A stretch of DNA of 64,000 nt, taken from NCBI GenBank assembly GCA_004026145.2, contig CP034992.1, positions 2,680,927 through 2,744,926 on the forward strand. Reading direction: 5' to 3'. A program made the position numbers and the translations under genes. The notes below the pieces were generated by a model, which ran no database searches, was not told the origin of the DNA, and was given only the letters and a program-made list of their open reading frames with translations. The stretch is from Takifugu bimaculatus. Its lineage: Eukaryota > Chordata > Actinopteri > Tetraodontiformes > Tetraodontidae. Shown in pieces: positions 36,544 through 46,149 of this stretch. Position 1 is the first letter of the stretch, and each line of letters starts with the position of its first letter.

Positions 36544-37373
36544 TTATTTGTGCTTCTTCTTCTTGATACCTTCTGGAGGTTTCTGGCTGGTCTCCCCACT
36601 AATCTCTGGAATGGGTGGCTGCCAAGACAAAGGATTCTTTCTGTAGATTGGCCATGGAGGCAGGGTCAGCTAAAAGAGGGGGGAAAAATAGAATTCTGTA
36701 TAGTCAGAGCCTTCCACAAAAGGTTTGTGCATGTTATACACTCCCAAAGACAGACATTCAACAAGTTTTCCCTGATTTATGGCACTGAGTAAATGCAACT
36801 TACCACACAGGACACAGCAAATCCAGCCAACACAATGTAGACTGTCCACCCAAACTGTTCAATTATCAGCCCATAGACAAACCCAATGACCTGCAGGTGC
36901 AACATCGTTGGTTAATATATGGAGGGGACAAGGAAGGTAATCTACCGTGTTTCCATGTGTCGTGCTTACCGCTGAGACTAGTATTATTCCTTGGAAAATT
37001 TGTTCAGCCAACTTCTGACCTTTATAATCCTGCAAAACAGAGTATGAGAAGGGAAAAGGAAATCATGAGCAGTAGACAGTAGAGGATGTGCATTAGCTAG
37101 CACAAACCGCAAACGTATATTCATGCACCAGAACAAATGGTTTGGATTATACGGTATTTAACCGGTCTCCAATTGCTTAATTGTATGAACATTTCGCCTT
37201 GTGATAGTTTCACATCATGTTATAGTTTAACCAGCCGTTAACAATAAAATGCAGAATAAACGCCTTATATAAACGCAAACTTTTCGAACCGAATAAATCG
37301 ATAATATTACAAGAAACAAAAATGACTGGATTATTACCATGTGCGTTGGAATTGTTTTAAAAATCGACAGCAT
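36544..37373 (-). CDS. spcs1: Signal peptidase complex subunit 1 (SPC12)
   Basis: Four coding exons, all phase 0: 37373-37338, 37029-36970, 36890-36804 and 36669-36544 (TAA 36546-36544). The product is 102 residues, the same as human. The sequence runs MDYKGQKLAEQIFQGIIL, then EQFGWTVYIVLAGFAVSC and LTLPPWPIYRKNPLSW, an unmistakable match. Two hydrophobic segments (about 23-44 and 50-70) form the hairpin typical of SPC12, with both ends cytosolic and a Lys-rich tail (GIKKKKHK). It is a non-catalytic subunit of the ER signal peptidase complex that helps exclude transmembrane segments from cleavage. It diverges from glt8d1 and converges with nek4, as in the human locus. Confidence 0.97.
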
Positions 37374-38159
37374 CTTGGTACGTAATAACTGGCGAGCACA
37401 AACAAGCAGCGGGTAACTGACTTCCGGTTACAAAAGCTACGTCATGCTGTTAAGGACCCATCCGGTTCCATCTAAAGTGTTGTAAAATTATCGGCATAAG
37501 CGTTATGACTTGAAATTATTGTGATCGCACATGTTTTTAATTGCATAATGATTTTATTGTAAAATAATTAAAATTGTTGATAATTGTAGACTATTTGAGT
37601 TTAGCCGAGTGGAAACTTTTGATTGGCCAAATCTTCGCCTGTTTCGATTCAATTTATGACTTTAACATCATAAATATGGTTAACTCGTATTTCCAGTTGT
37701 TTCTTTATATTTCTATGTACCGTTGTGCATATATGTTTGGCGTGATATGGCATCGTCGATGCACTGAAAATGGAAAAGATGGGGAATTTAGAACAGGCAG
37801 CTCAATTAGTCTCTATTTGTGGCAGCAAACAAACTTGTTCATGTTGAGGTGGCAGTTTGGCTTTAGTGCACACAGTACAGGTTACTGGTTTTGCAGCCCA
37901 CTTGTTTGCTTTAAGAGCTATATTCAGTGCTGCAACTATTCTACAGAATACTGCATGAGAACTATTAGGTGACTGTTCTTTTCCTCACTTGCTTAGTGAT
38001 GCGCTCGCCACGCTGGCGAACTGACCCCAGTCTTCATGATCTAGACATTCGATAGACATTGGTCTCCTTTCAACAACTGTATTTTTTTTACAAATTATTA
38101 TTAGTTGTTATTCTATGGTATTTATCATACGGACTGGACCGACGGATAAAGCTGTTACT
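37374..38159. promoter_or_regulatory. Bidirectional promoter region of spcs1 and glt8d1
   Basis: Just upstream of spcs1 lie an ETS-type CTTCCGGTT (37421-37429) and a CRE-like TACGTCA (37438-37444), with a second TCCGGTT near 37461. Nearer glt8d1, TCGCCA-CGC-TGGCGA at 38005-38019 is a 15-bp inverted repeat. A 132-codon AT-rich frame at 37574-37972 has no recognisable motif and is not called. Confidence 0.5.
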
Positions 38160-40191
38160 ATGACATTCAGGAGAGGTTAGTAAGATATAAGGTGACTGTT
38201 TCTTATTTTTATCTATGAATTTTGTATAGCACGGCAGAAATAAGATACTGATGAAATTAACCATTTTATATTCTCTCCTGCACTTTCCTCATTGTTGTGA
38301 AAATAATGCTGCCATCGTCCATTTGCTCTGTGTTTGTCTTTCAGTAAACCTGATCATCCTAGTGTTGCTGGCTGTTGCCTTCCTTATCATTGTTGAACGA
38401 AATCTACTTAATTTGAGTGAATTTTTGTACAAGGAAAGCCCAGGTATGTTCATAACGTTTTGGGTGTGTGACTGGGCAAATCTTCAGTGCAGTGGGACCT
38501 GGTAAACAGATTTGCAAACCTCATGTCTACCATCCAGATGCAGACATTGTCCTCCCCTTTGAGTCAGAGCTGTCCCCAGATTTGAGGGTCCAGATGGTGA
38601 GGAAAGGAGAGGAGATCCCTGTCCTCATTACTGCATCTGAAGATAGACTTGGAGCTGTGATTGCTGCTATGAACAGTGTTTACCATAACAGTAAAGCCAA
38701 TGTTGCCTTCACCATTGTTACCCTGAATGACACTGTGGACCACTTAAAGTAAGCCCAGCTCAGTGCTTTGTGTGTTTGTGTTCCTTGAATTGAAAGGATT
38801 GTATGTAATACACATTATTCAGTACAGACAAATATGTAATTATTGCTCTTGGGACTGTTAGTGAGGAGCTTATAATTATCGGTTTTAGCTGAAAACAATC
38901 GCTGTTATTCAAATGACTGTTCTTTTTTGTTTGTCTTTCCATCAGGGCGTGGCTCAGTAAGACAAAGCTAAAACATGTCAATTATAAGATAATTATTTTT
39001 GAGCCTGGACTTTTAAGTGGGAGGATATCCAAAGATGCAAAGACAATGGAAACAGTAAAACCGGTATGAGAACAAATCCAATTTATCGGGGGATGAAAAT
39101 GAATGATCACACTTGTTTTTAGTTGGTGTGTTATTGTGTTGTCATCTGTGTATTCTCAGTTAACCTTTGCAAGATTTTATATCCCTGCCTATCTACCTGA
39201 GGCAGAGAAAGCCATCTATTTGGATGATGATATTGTTGTACAAGGTGAGGCAGCAACATTTCATTCAAAAATGTCCACTCATGTGGCAACTTATTGATTC
39301 TGGACTTGTCGCAGTAAGATAAGATAATGTTGTGCTTCTTCTAATACAGGAGACATTCAGGAGTTGTATGAAACTAAAATCCGACCAGGACACGCGGCTG
39401 CCTTCTCAGATGACTGTGATTCTGCCTCTGCTAAGGGAATTGTTCGAGGAGCGGGAAATCAGGTCGGCACAATTTGTCGGATTTTTGTCTAAATATTTAA
39501 TTTAATGCTGAAATAATAAATCCCCTTCTTTTTTTAAATAATAGAATAATTATATAGGTTTCTTGGATTTCAAGAAAGAGGCGATTAAAAAGCTGGGGAT
39601 GAGAGCCAACACGTGTAGCTTTAACCCTGGTGTCATCATTGCCAATCTGACTGAGTGGAAGAACCAGAACATCACTCAGCAGCTGCAGCACTGGATGGAG
39701 CTGAACACACAGTATGTTTCTTGTCCTGGTGAAACGATGGGGCTCCATGTCTTTTGAAAGATAAAGTTTCTCTTCATTAATTGAAATAACATTTTAAATG
39801 TACCATTCCCTCAGGGAAGATCTGTACACTAAGACACTGGCAGAAAGTGTCACGACTCCTCCACTGCTCATCGTTTTCTACAAGCGTTACTCCACCATCG
39901 ACCCCATGTGGCACGTCCGACACCTCGGTAAGTTTTGCTGAGTTCCGAGTACGTCACAAAATCTGAGCTCCAATCTTAATTATCATCACTTAACTTTGTT
40001 TCCCAGGCACCAGTGGAGCTGGAAACCGTTACTCCCCTCAGTTTGTGAAAGCTGCCAAACTCCTCCACTGGAATGGACACTATAAACCGTGGGGGAGAAC
40101 GTCCTCATTTACTGACGTGTGGGACAAATGGTTCATCTCAGACCCCACAGGGAAATTCCATCCCGTTCGAAGACATTCGGGGGAAAAATAA
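38160..40191 (+). CDS. glt8d1: Glycosyltransferase 8 domain-containing protein 1
   Basis: Nine coding exons: 38160-38175, 38345-38443, 38493-38748, 38946-39063, 39160-39244, 39350-39462, 39545-39711, 39815-39927 and 40007-40191 (TAA). All phases agree, giving 383 residues against 371 in human. A type II signal anchor (NLIILVLLAVAFLIIVE, about 7-23) precedes a stem and a GT8 domain. The GT8 domain has IPVLITASEDRLG, the metal-binding DDD in AIYLDDDIVVQGD (about 185-187), RPGHAAAFSDDCDSAS, CSFNPGVIIANLTEWK, and the C-terminal AKLLHWNGHYKPWGR. These are family hallmarks of a Golgi-type retaining glycosyltransferase. The physiological acceptor is not established from sequence. Human GLT8D1 has been linked to ALS. 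AATAAA at 40863-40868 is its likely poly(A) signal. Confidence 0.97.
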
Positions 40192-41429
40192 CAGCTAAAA
40201 TGGTTGGACCGGACCTCAGGATATCTCAGGAAAATATCAAAATATATATTTGCCACTCGGAACTGTGTTTTCATCACCACACAGAATCTACTATTCCTGT
40301 ACTCTCAGTATTTTATTATATGGGGAACACACGTTTTATTCACACTGCTTTAAGAGACCACTCAAGCTTGTTTTGATGCACTACAGAGAAAATTCCAAGT
40401 ATCATTTCAAATGTGATGCATATTTTATGTACAAATATTTGCATCAGATCAGAATTAGAGACAAACATGCACATCTTAAGTGCAGTTTTAGCATTTCATG
40501 CCACATGCAGCTAAATAGCCTTTTATACTGTGTGTGTGTATATATATAACAAGTACTGAGGTGATACTTGTGCCTCAAATCAATGTAGCGGTCCGTCATT
40601 ATGGGTCTTGACTTACCGTATTTCAACTCGTCATATCAGATGCTTTTTACCTTATTTGTTTTATTTGTATTTCTGCATTTTCAGTGTGACATTTGATATC
40701 ATCATTGGTGTGTGTGCTCATCTTTAAGGTCGAACCAGTACGAGTGGGTTAACCCACCTAATCATTACTTCACAGCTGTTTTATCTTCAGACCAGTAACA
40801 AGTTTTGCAGAATTAGATCCATTTTTTTAAAATTACAAATGTGTTTTTTTTTTAAAAAGTGCAATAAAGTTTGGTTTAATAATCTCGTCAAACAGGTTTT
40901 TAGGCTTAACTGCTTTTTATTGTGCAGTCAGATTTTCTGAAAGGTCGGAGCAGCAAATATACTTGTAAAGGTTTTATTATTTGTCTATGTACATTATTTT
41001 ACATGAACTGTTAAAATGGAGCTCATGCTTAGACAACTGGAACCAGAAACAAGTGGAGGTACGGCTCATTGTCCACACAATTCACCTATTTACAAGATAA
41101 AGGATGGCAGACATTTCTGGGGAAGGAAACAAACAGCACAGGTCTGCACTTGTCACAACACATCACTGTTGCTAAACAAAGATGCATCTTCAGGTTAAAT
41201 ACGGTGTACCGCCACATACAGACACCAAAATGGATGATGCCTACACAAAGTGGCAGCGACTCTTTTCAATCAGCTGCAAAACTAAAACAACTGGTCAGCA
41301 GAAGCTCCAAAGGTGGTTGGAGACGAGTTACTCCACCCTCATCAGCAGAAGAGAAAGTGAATTTTCCTTCAGCCTCAAAACATCTTAAGATTGACCAGCT
41401 GCCGCTTTAGCGCTTGCAAAGAAAAGTCC
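40192..41429. other. Converging 3' UTRs of glt8d1 and gnl3
   Basis: The glt8d1 poly(A) signal is at 40863-40868 (plus). AATAAA on the minus strand occurs at 40916-40921 and 40973-40978 and suits gnl3. The transcripts would end back-to-back or overlap slightly. No gene is seen inside. Confidence 0.55.
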
Positions 41430-44400
41430 TCATTTAAAATCTGTGTTGAAGTCATAGGTGTCGTCTGAAGCCAGGCTTAGGTCAGTGGGGACAGGCTTGA
41501 AATGAACACGGGCTGTTTTCTCTGGGAAAAGAAACAAGGTGTGAAAATCTATCGAGAATTTCAACTGTGTGGATTTTTTTGTTTTTTTAATCATTTACTT
41601 TTGACAGACGCCTTTGGGGGTTCCTTGAGTTTTTCCTCTTCATTTTGCTCCTCAGAAGTTTCTTTGGACTAGAAAAACAATAGGGAAAGTTCAAATACAA
41701 CTGCTGGGTGTCAATATCAGGGTCTTGCAAAACAATGAAAGGTTCAGGGTGGATCAGAGTTGGATTAGAAGTCTTCACAAATAAATCAAGACTTGCAGTT
41801 TTGTCCTCATTTCCAGGAGATCAAAGCAGCGGTACTACTTCAGAAAAGTTACCTCATTGTTTCCATTTTGGCCTAATTCTCTTTCTGTGGACGCAGGACT
41901 TTCCTTGGGGATGTCGCTGACATTCACCAGACCTGCAGTCGGTCCTTTGGAGGTGAAGGTTACACTACTGGACAGGTTTGGAAACCTGACACCTAACAGG
42001 AAATGCACGAAAAATAATAGTCATGGTTGGTTTTCAGTATCCTCAATGTGACCTACACATGACAGATTAACAACTATTCGGTGGTGCTGGTCTGCTAAAT
42101 AAAGCAACAGTACTTTTTAAAGTTTCCTCATTGCCCTTCTGAAGCGCCTTCAGGTCCCAGCCATCCTGCATCTTCGAGACCACATCATCAGTCACGTAGG
42201 CAGGGGGGCAGTGGCTGTCCTGGCCTCTGCAGTGGTAGCTGAGCTTGGGTCTGAGAAAAGACCAATATCCGAGATCAGGCTGCAGCCTCTACTTTCTAAT
42301 GTATCGCTGCAGTTCTCCTCATGGATCAGAGTTGGATTAGAAGTCTTCATATAGAAATACAGAAATACATTTTTGTCCTCATATCCAAAATAAAACTGCC
42401 TCCCGACTCCTGAGAAAAATAAATACATAAAAGTAATCACCCGGTCCAATCAGCCAGGAAAACTGTGGCCGCCTGCTCCGTGTTTGGGAGTCCGCCCTTC
42501 TGCAGGTATCCACGCTTCTTGGCTAGCATGGTCAGAAATTCCAAAGCGTTCCGGAAGTTAGGGATATTATACTGAAGCGTAATCTGGGGAAAGAAAGATC
42601 AATTAAATGAAATATAAAAGCTCAATCCTCGTTTCTTCTGATGGAGATTCTTACCAGTGTCTGGTCGCACTGCTTGAGCAGACAGCCAACCGCTTCCAGA
42701 GCAGCGTTGGTGTCCTCCTCCGCCGTCAGACCCCTCAGAGCCATAGAGGCTTGTGGGTTGGTTGGTGAGGCGATCAGTCCTGGACTGTCCAACAGCTTCA
42801 CAGTGTTTGAAACGTTCACCTCTTGCATGGATCTGAGTGGAAGGCGTCAGACAATGTTTGACTAAAAAGGCTAAGATGTTCCTAAGAAAAAAGGTCCCAT
42901 AAAAATGAATGCAACTGAAGTGATCCGAGTGTTTAAGTGACTCACCTTGTGGTGCCTTTCTTGACACCTGAAAGGCAGACGAGGCTCCCCTTTAAAATGT
43001 TGATGAGGCTGCTTTTTCCAACATTAGGAAAGCCTGGAATTCCAAAAACATATTTTTCATCAATTTGTCTACATTAGAAATATGTTACAAAAAAGGGCTG
43101 TCAAACAGTTAATATGATGGGTACGGTGAGTGGACAGGAACAGGTCTTTGTTGTACTTACCAACTACACCCACTTTCAGCGGAGCACCATTCTTTGTTTT
43201 GGCAGCCAATCTTGTCAAGATCTGCGTTAGACAGTTGTTTCCAGCACATGTGGCTGCTCTGGATTGGTCTAGGATTTCATTAGAGACGGATATTCTTTTC
43301 CTCTTGGAGCGCTGCTGAGCATGAGCAAAGACACAAAGTTAAAACAGTTTCAATAACATCAGCAAAACACATGATTCCGCTCATATTATGTCTACAAACA
43401 CACATTCTAGCTCGGCTTTTTGCAGAGCTACATATCTGGCATGTTTGTTTGTTATTCTTGGAGGTTATTACCAGTTAAAACAGCACAATACAAACTGTTC
43501 AACCTTCTCAGTCCTCCATATAGCAGCAGCATTATTAAATCTTCACCAGTGAAAACAGTGGCAAAAAATGTTCGTACACTGACAGAAGACAATTGATATA
43601 TTACAATCCTCCATTTTAAAAGTATTTATTACACTTCCACGCAACTTACACATGAATAATTAAAAGAGTCATAAAATCCATTACACTAGAAATGAACATT
43701 TCTATATGCACAGAAAATATGCTATATGTATAGCTGAAATTGTGCCATGTCCAAGATTTAAGTTAGACATTATAGGATGCCAGACCTTGAACATTATTCT
43801 CAACAGTCCCCAGACAATTTTGACTTGACTTTATTGTGATGTGCAGTAAAATGCATCTCCTACCACTTTGGTGGTCCTCAGCTGTGCTGAAGATTTAAAA
43901 GCCACAACCGGAAACTCTGCTTGTAAGCACTTAATCCACTTCTGTAGGTTTTCCTTTGGTACCAGATCTACAACAGAGAACCCAAAAAGATGTTCAAGTC
44001 CAACCCTCTTGTACTTGATGAACTATGACGTAAATATATTCACCTATTTTGCTTAGAACCAGAAGCAGCTTCTTGTTTCCTTCTCTTTGTAGCACTGCCT
44101 CCTCCAGCTGTGGACATCGATAGCCCAGGGGGTCACGAGCATCAAGCACTTCTATCACCACATCAGATGCATCGATTACCTGGAACAGTAGAGAGGACAT
44201 TCGCTTAAATGACTCGAGTCCTACATTTCTGTGCTGAGAATCAAAGCGGTTGGAAAGTGTTACCTTGTTTAACTCAGAGCAAAGATGCTTATTGGAGTTC
44301 CTGTTGGCAGCTTTCTGATTTTCTGAATTCTTCTGCCTTTCCACCTGTGGAAACACACCCAACAAACATGAAGGTGAGACAATAAAAGCACAACAAATCA

Positions 44401-45201
44401 AAACAACGGAGGACTGGTGGAGTTTTGAACCTGCCGAGCCTTTTTGGCACTGGGCTCAGCTTCTTTGCTTCCAGGCTCTTTAGTTTGTTTTCTCTTCTGG
44501 GCTCTCTGTTCTTTTTTAGCTTCTTTGTTCCGTTGTTTTTCTTCCTCGATCTACAAAAAAAAACAGATGAACGCACACATTATTTAGGTATTAAACGGCT
44601 GTCATGGAGGCAAAGTTGTTCAACGGGGGACATGAGAGCAGACCTGTTGCCTCCTTTGCTCGGCCTCTCGCAGGACCTCTTCTTTGAAGGGAGCAATGCT
44701 CGGCACGCCAGGGTCCTTCTTCACACGCTTGCTCACTCCTTTCTTTTTCGCCTCTTTTCTCAGTTTTTTGTGGTGTTCCCGAACCTAATCCGGAGTATCA
44801 TAATGTAATACACCCGAATCAGCAACCAGAGCATGCAGCTATATAGTAACTCATGTGAAAATACGGGATTTGATCCGGTCCACGCGGGCCTCCTCCGTCA
44901 TAATGCTCCAAACCACTGTGAAGTAAGATCTTTACCTTTTTCTGGATCTTATAACGTTTCGAACATGACATCCGCTTACTGGCCTTCTTCAACTCTAAAG
45001 ACAAGGATGAAAAATAATTTATTCAGCGCGGATTCAACGGATAGTTTAATCTAAACATGCACGAAGGCAAGGCGTCGGTCAATAAAAGCGTCAGCGCCGC
45101 TTGATCAGCCGGCCGATACATTAATAACCTATTAAATGTGTTAATAATCCAATATTCCACAGAAAGATTATCGCATGCGTAAACTTACTTGGTCGCTTCA
45201 T
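41430..45201 (-). CDS. gnl3: Guanine nucleotide-binding protein-like 3 (nucleostemin)
   Basis: Fifteen coding exons in transcript order: 45201-45189, 44994-44936, 44784-44644, 44550-44431, 44344-44264, 44179-44044, 43967-43864, 43314-43161, 43033-42946, 42832-42655, 42583-42441, 42250-42114, 41992-41853, 41668-41599 and 41521-41430 (TGA). Phases agree throughout, giving 551 residues against 549 in human. MKRPKLKKASKRMSCSKRYK is the basic nucleolar-targeting N-terminus, followed by a Lys/Glu coiled coil. The GTPase domain is circularly permuted, as in the family: G4 (LSKID, about 180-184) precedes G1 (GFPNVGKSS, about 270-278) and G3 (DSPG, about 314-317). The tail ends DDTYDFNTDFK, like the human acidic end. 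GNL3 is a nucleolar protein in ribosome biogenesis and stem/progenitor proliferation. Ser replaces the G4 Asn of human (NKSD). A NAGNAG acceptor at exon 8 makes one Gln optional. Confidence 0.96.
41751..41814 (-). ncRNA. C/D-box snoRNA candidate, SNORD19-like (copy A, gnl3 intron 13)
   Basis: Read on the minus strand from 41814, GGA precedes a C box ATGAGGA (41810-41804), followed by a C'-like GTGAAGA, then the guide CTAATCCAACT directly before the D box CTGA (41757-41754), and TCC closes a short GGA/TCC terminal stem. The unit is 64 nt. The nucleotides before D pair with AGTTGGAT of 18S rRNA, and the box+5 position falls on the first G of that TTGG. Human GNL3 introns host SNORD19, SNORD19B and SNORD69, and SNORD19 is assigned to 18S Gm683, which I believe is this site. 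The C box differs from RUGAUGA at one base. Confidence 0.65.
42323..42386 (-). ncRNA. C/D-box snoRNA candidate, SNORD19-like (copy B, gnl3 intron 11)
   Basis: On the minus strand from 42386: GGAT, C box ATGAGGA (42382-42376), C'-like ATGAAGA, guide CTAATCCAACT, D box CTGA (42329-42326), TCC. Like copy A it is 64 nt, aligns without gaps, and shares the final 27 nt exactly, while the middle has diverged. Conservation of boxes, guide and length with a drifting middle is what duplicated snoRNA genes show. It lies in the intron between exons 42583-42441 and 42250-42114, transcribed with the host gene. Confidence 0.65.
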
Positions 45202-45320
45202 GTTGAAGCTGTGCTTAGAATAATGTGTGTCCTACTGTCACACGTGGAGAGCGATAGAAAGTGACGTATTTTTACTTCCGCTTGTGGCGTCTGTTACTGC
45301 GCCCCCTTTCGACGAGGAGT
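45202..45320 (-). promoter_or_regulatory. gnl3 promoter
   Basis: Within 110 bp upstream of the ATG are a perfect E-box CACGTG (45241-45246), a CRE-like GTGACGTA (45261-45268), an ETS-like ACTTCCG (45274-45280), and a CTCF-like motif on the minus strand (CGAAAGGGGGCGCAGTA, 45295-45311). GNL3 is reported as a MYC target, which fits the E-box. Motif assignments are by eye. Confidence 0.45.
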
Positions 45321-46149
45321 GGTCAGTGAGCGAAAAACACGCTAATAATACTATCATGATGACTACTAATAAAAATAATAATGACGACAATACGGTCGTT
45401 CTACTCGTGTAAAACACATTTATCAGGTATATTTTATTCATCTTAACCATTTTAATCCTGACTGTATTGTCGGGGAAAAAAGAAAAATAAATATTCACAG
45501 ATAGATTCACATGCCTGCTCTATGTGTCTGATGACATCTAAAGATTTCAAAGACCCTATTTACAGTGTCAAGAATATTGTGTCTGGTACTATGCTTGGAG
45601 AGATCAAACAAGGGAGTGATCTGGATTTTTTTAATCTCGTTGTTCCTTCCCCAGTATTCACATTCTGTCCTCCTCCTTGCTGACTTTGTCACAAAGATTC
45701 ACCTCTTATTCAGCAGCTTCACAAGTGTCCTTGGTCAACTGTCAGTCACATGCATTCTCATGCTACTTTCAGCTAATACAAGACATAAAATAAAATGTTC
45801 TCAGTGATAGAGTCATGTTAAAGACAAGGAAAGCTTTTTGCACAGTTATTTGTAAAACTCCGGTTATATGTGGGAAAATGTTTATGCAATGAAGTATGTT
45901 GCTGTCTAAGTTGCGGCATATCGGGCAACTGGCCTCTAACTTGAGAGTGATGTGCCTAAAACAGCTACTTGAGGCCGACTGAGGAGTTTATTCCTGAATG
46001 TCTGCAGCATGTGTCGGGGTGACGGGAGGCCCACGGGCCTCGAGGCAAGCACGGGGGGAGAAGAAGAAACAACTCCCGGTCACGTGACTGGGCTGAGCAT
46101 CTTTGGTCCATTTTGGATTGTAGCAGGGTCTCCGCGCAACCCAAGAAAA
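45321..46149. other. Intergenic spacer and zinc-finger gene 5' region
   Basis: No gene is seen before 46009. Near 46078-46089 the palindromic TCACGTGACTGG contains an E-box CACGTG. An in-frame ATG at 46009 would add 47 residues to the zinc-finger protein, but the ATG at 46150 gives the familiar N-terminus, so 46009-46149 is taken as leader. Confidence 0.5.

Noticed and set aside
37574..37972. 132-codon frame between spcs1 and glt8d1
   Set aside because: AT-rich, no recognisable motif, and lies in a divergent promoter region; length is within chance for this many frames.
42192..42449. Open frame over snoRNA copy B (MKTSNPTLIH) as an alternative gnl3 exon
   Set aside because: A strong acceptor exists near 42410 but its phase (1) does not match the exon 11 donor (phase 2). 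The shared peptide with 41587-41778 is explained by the duplicated snoRNA.
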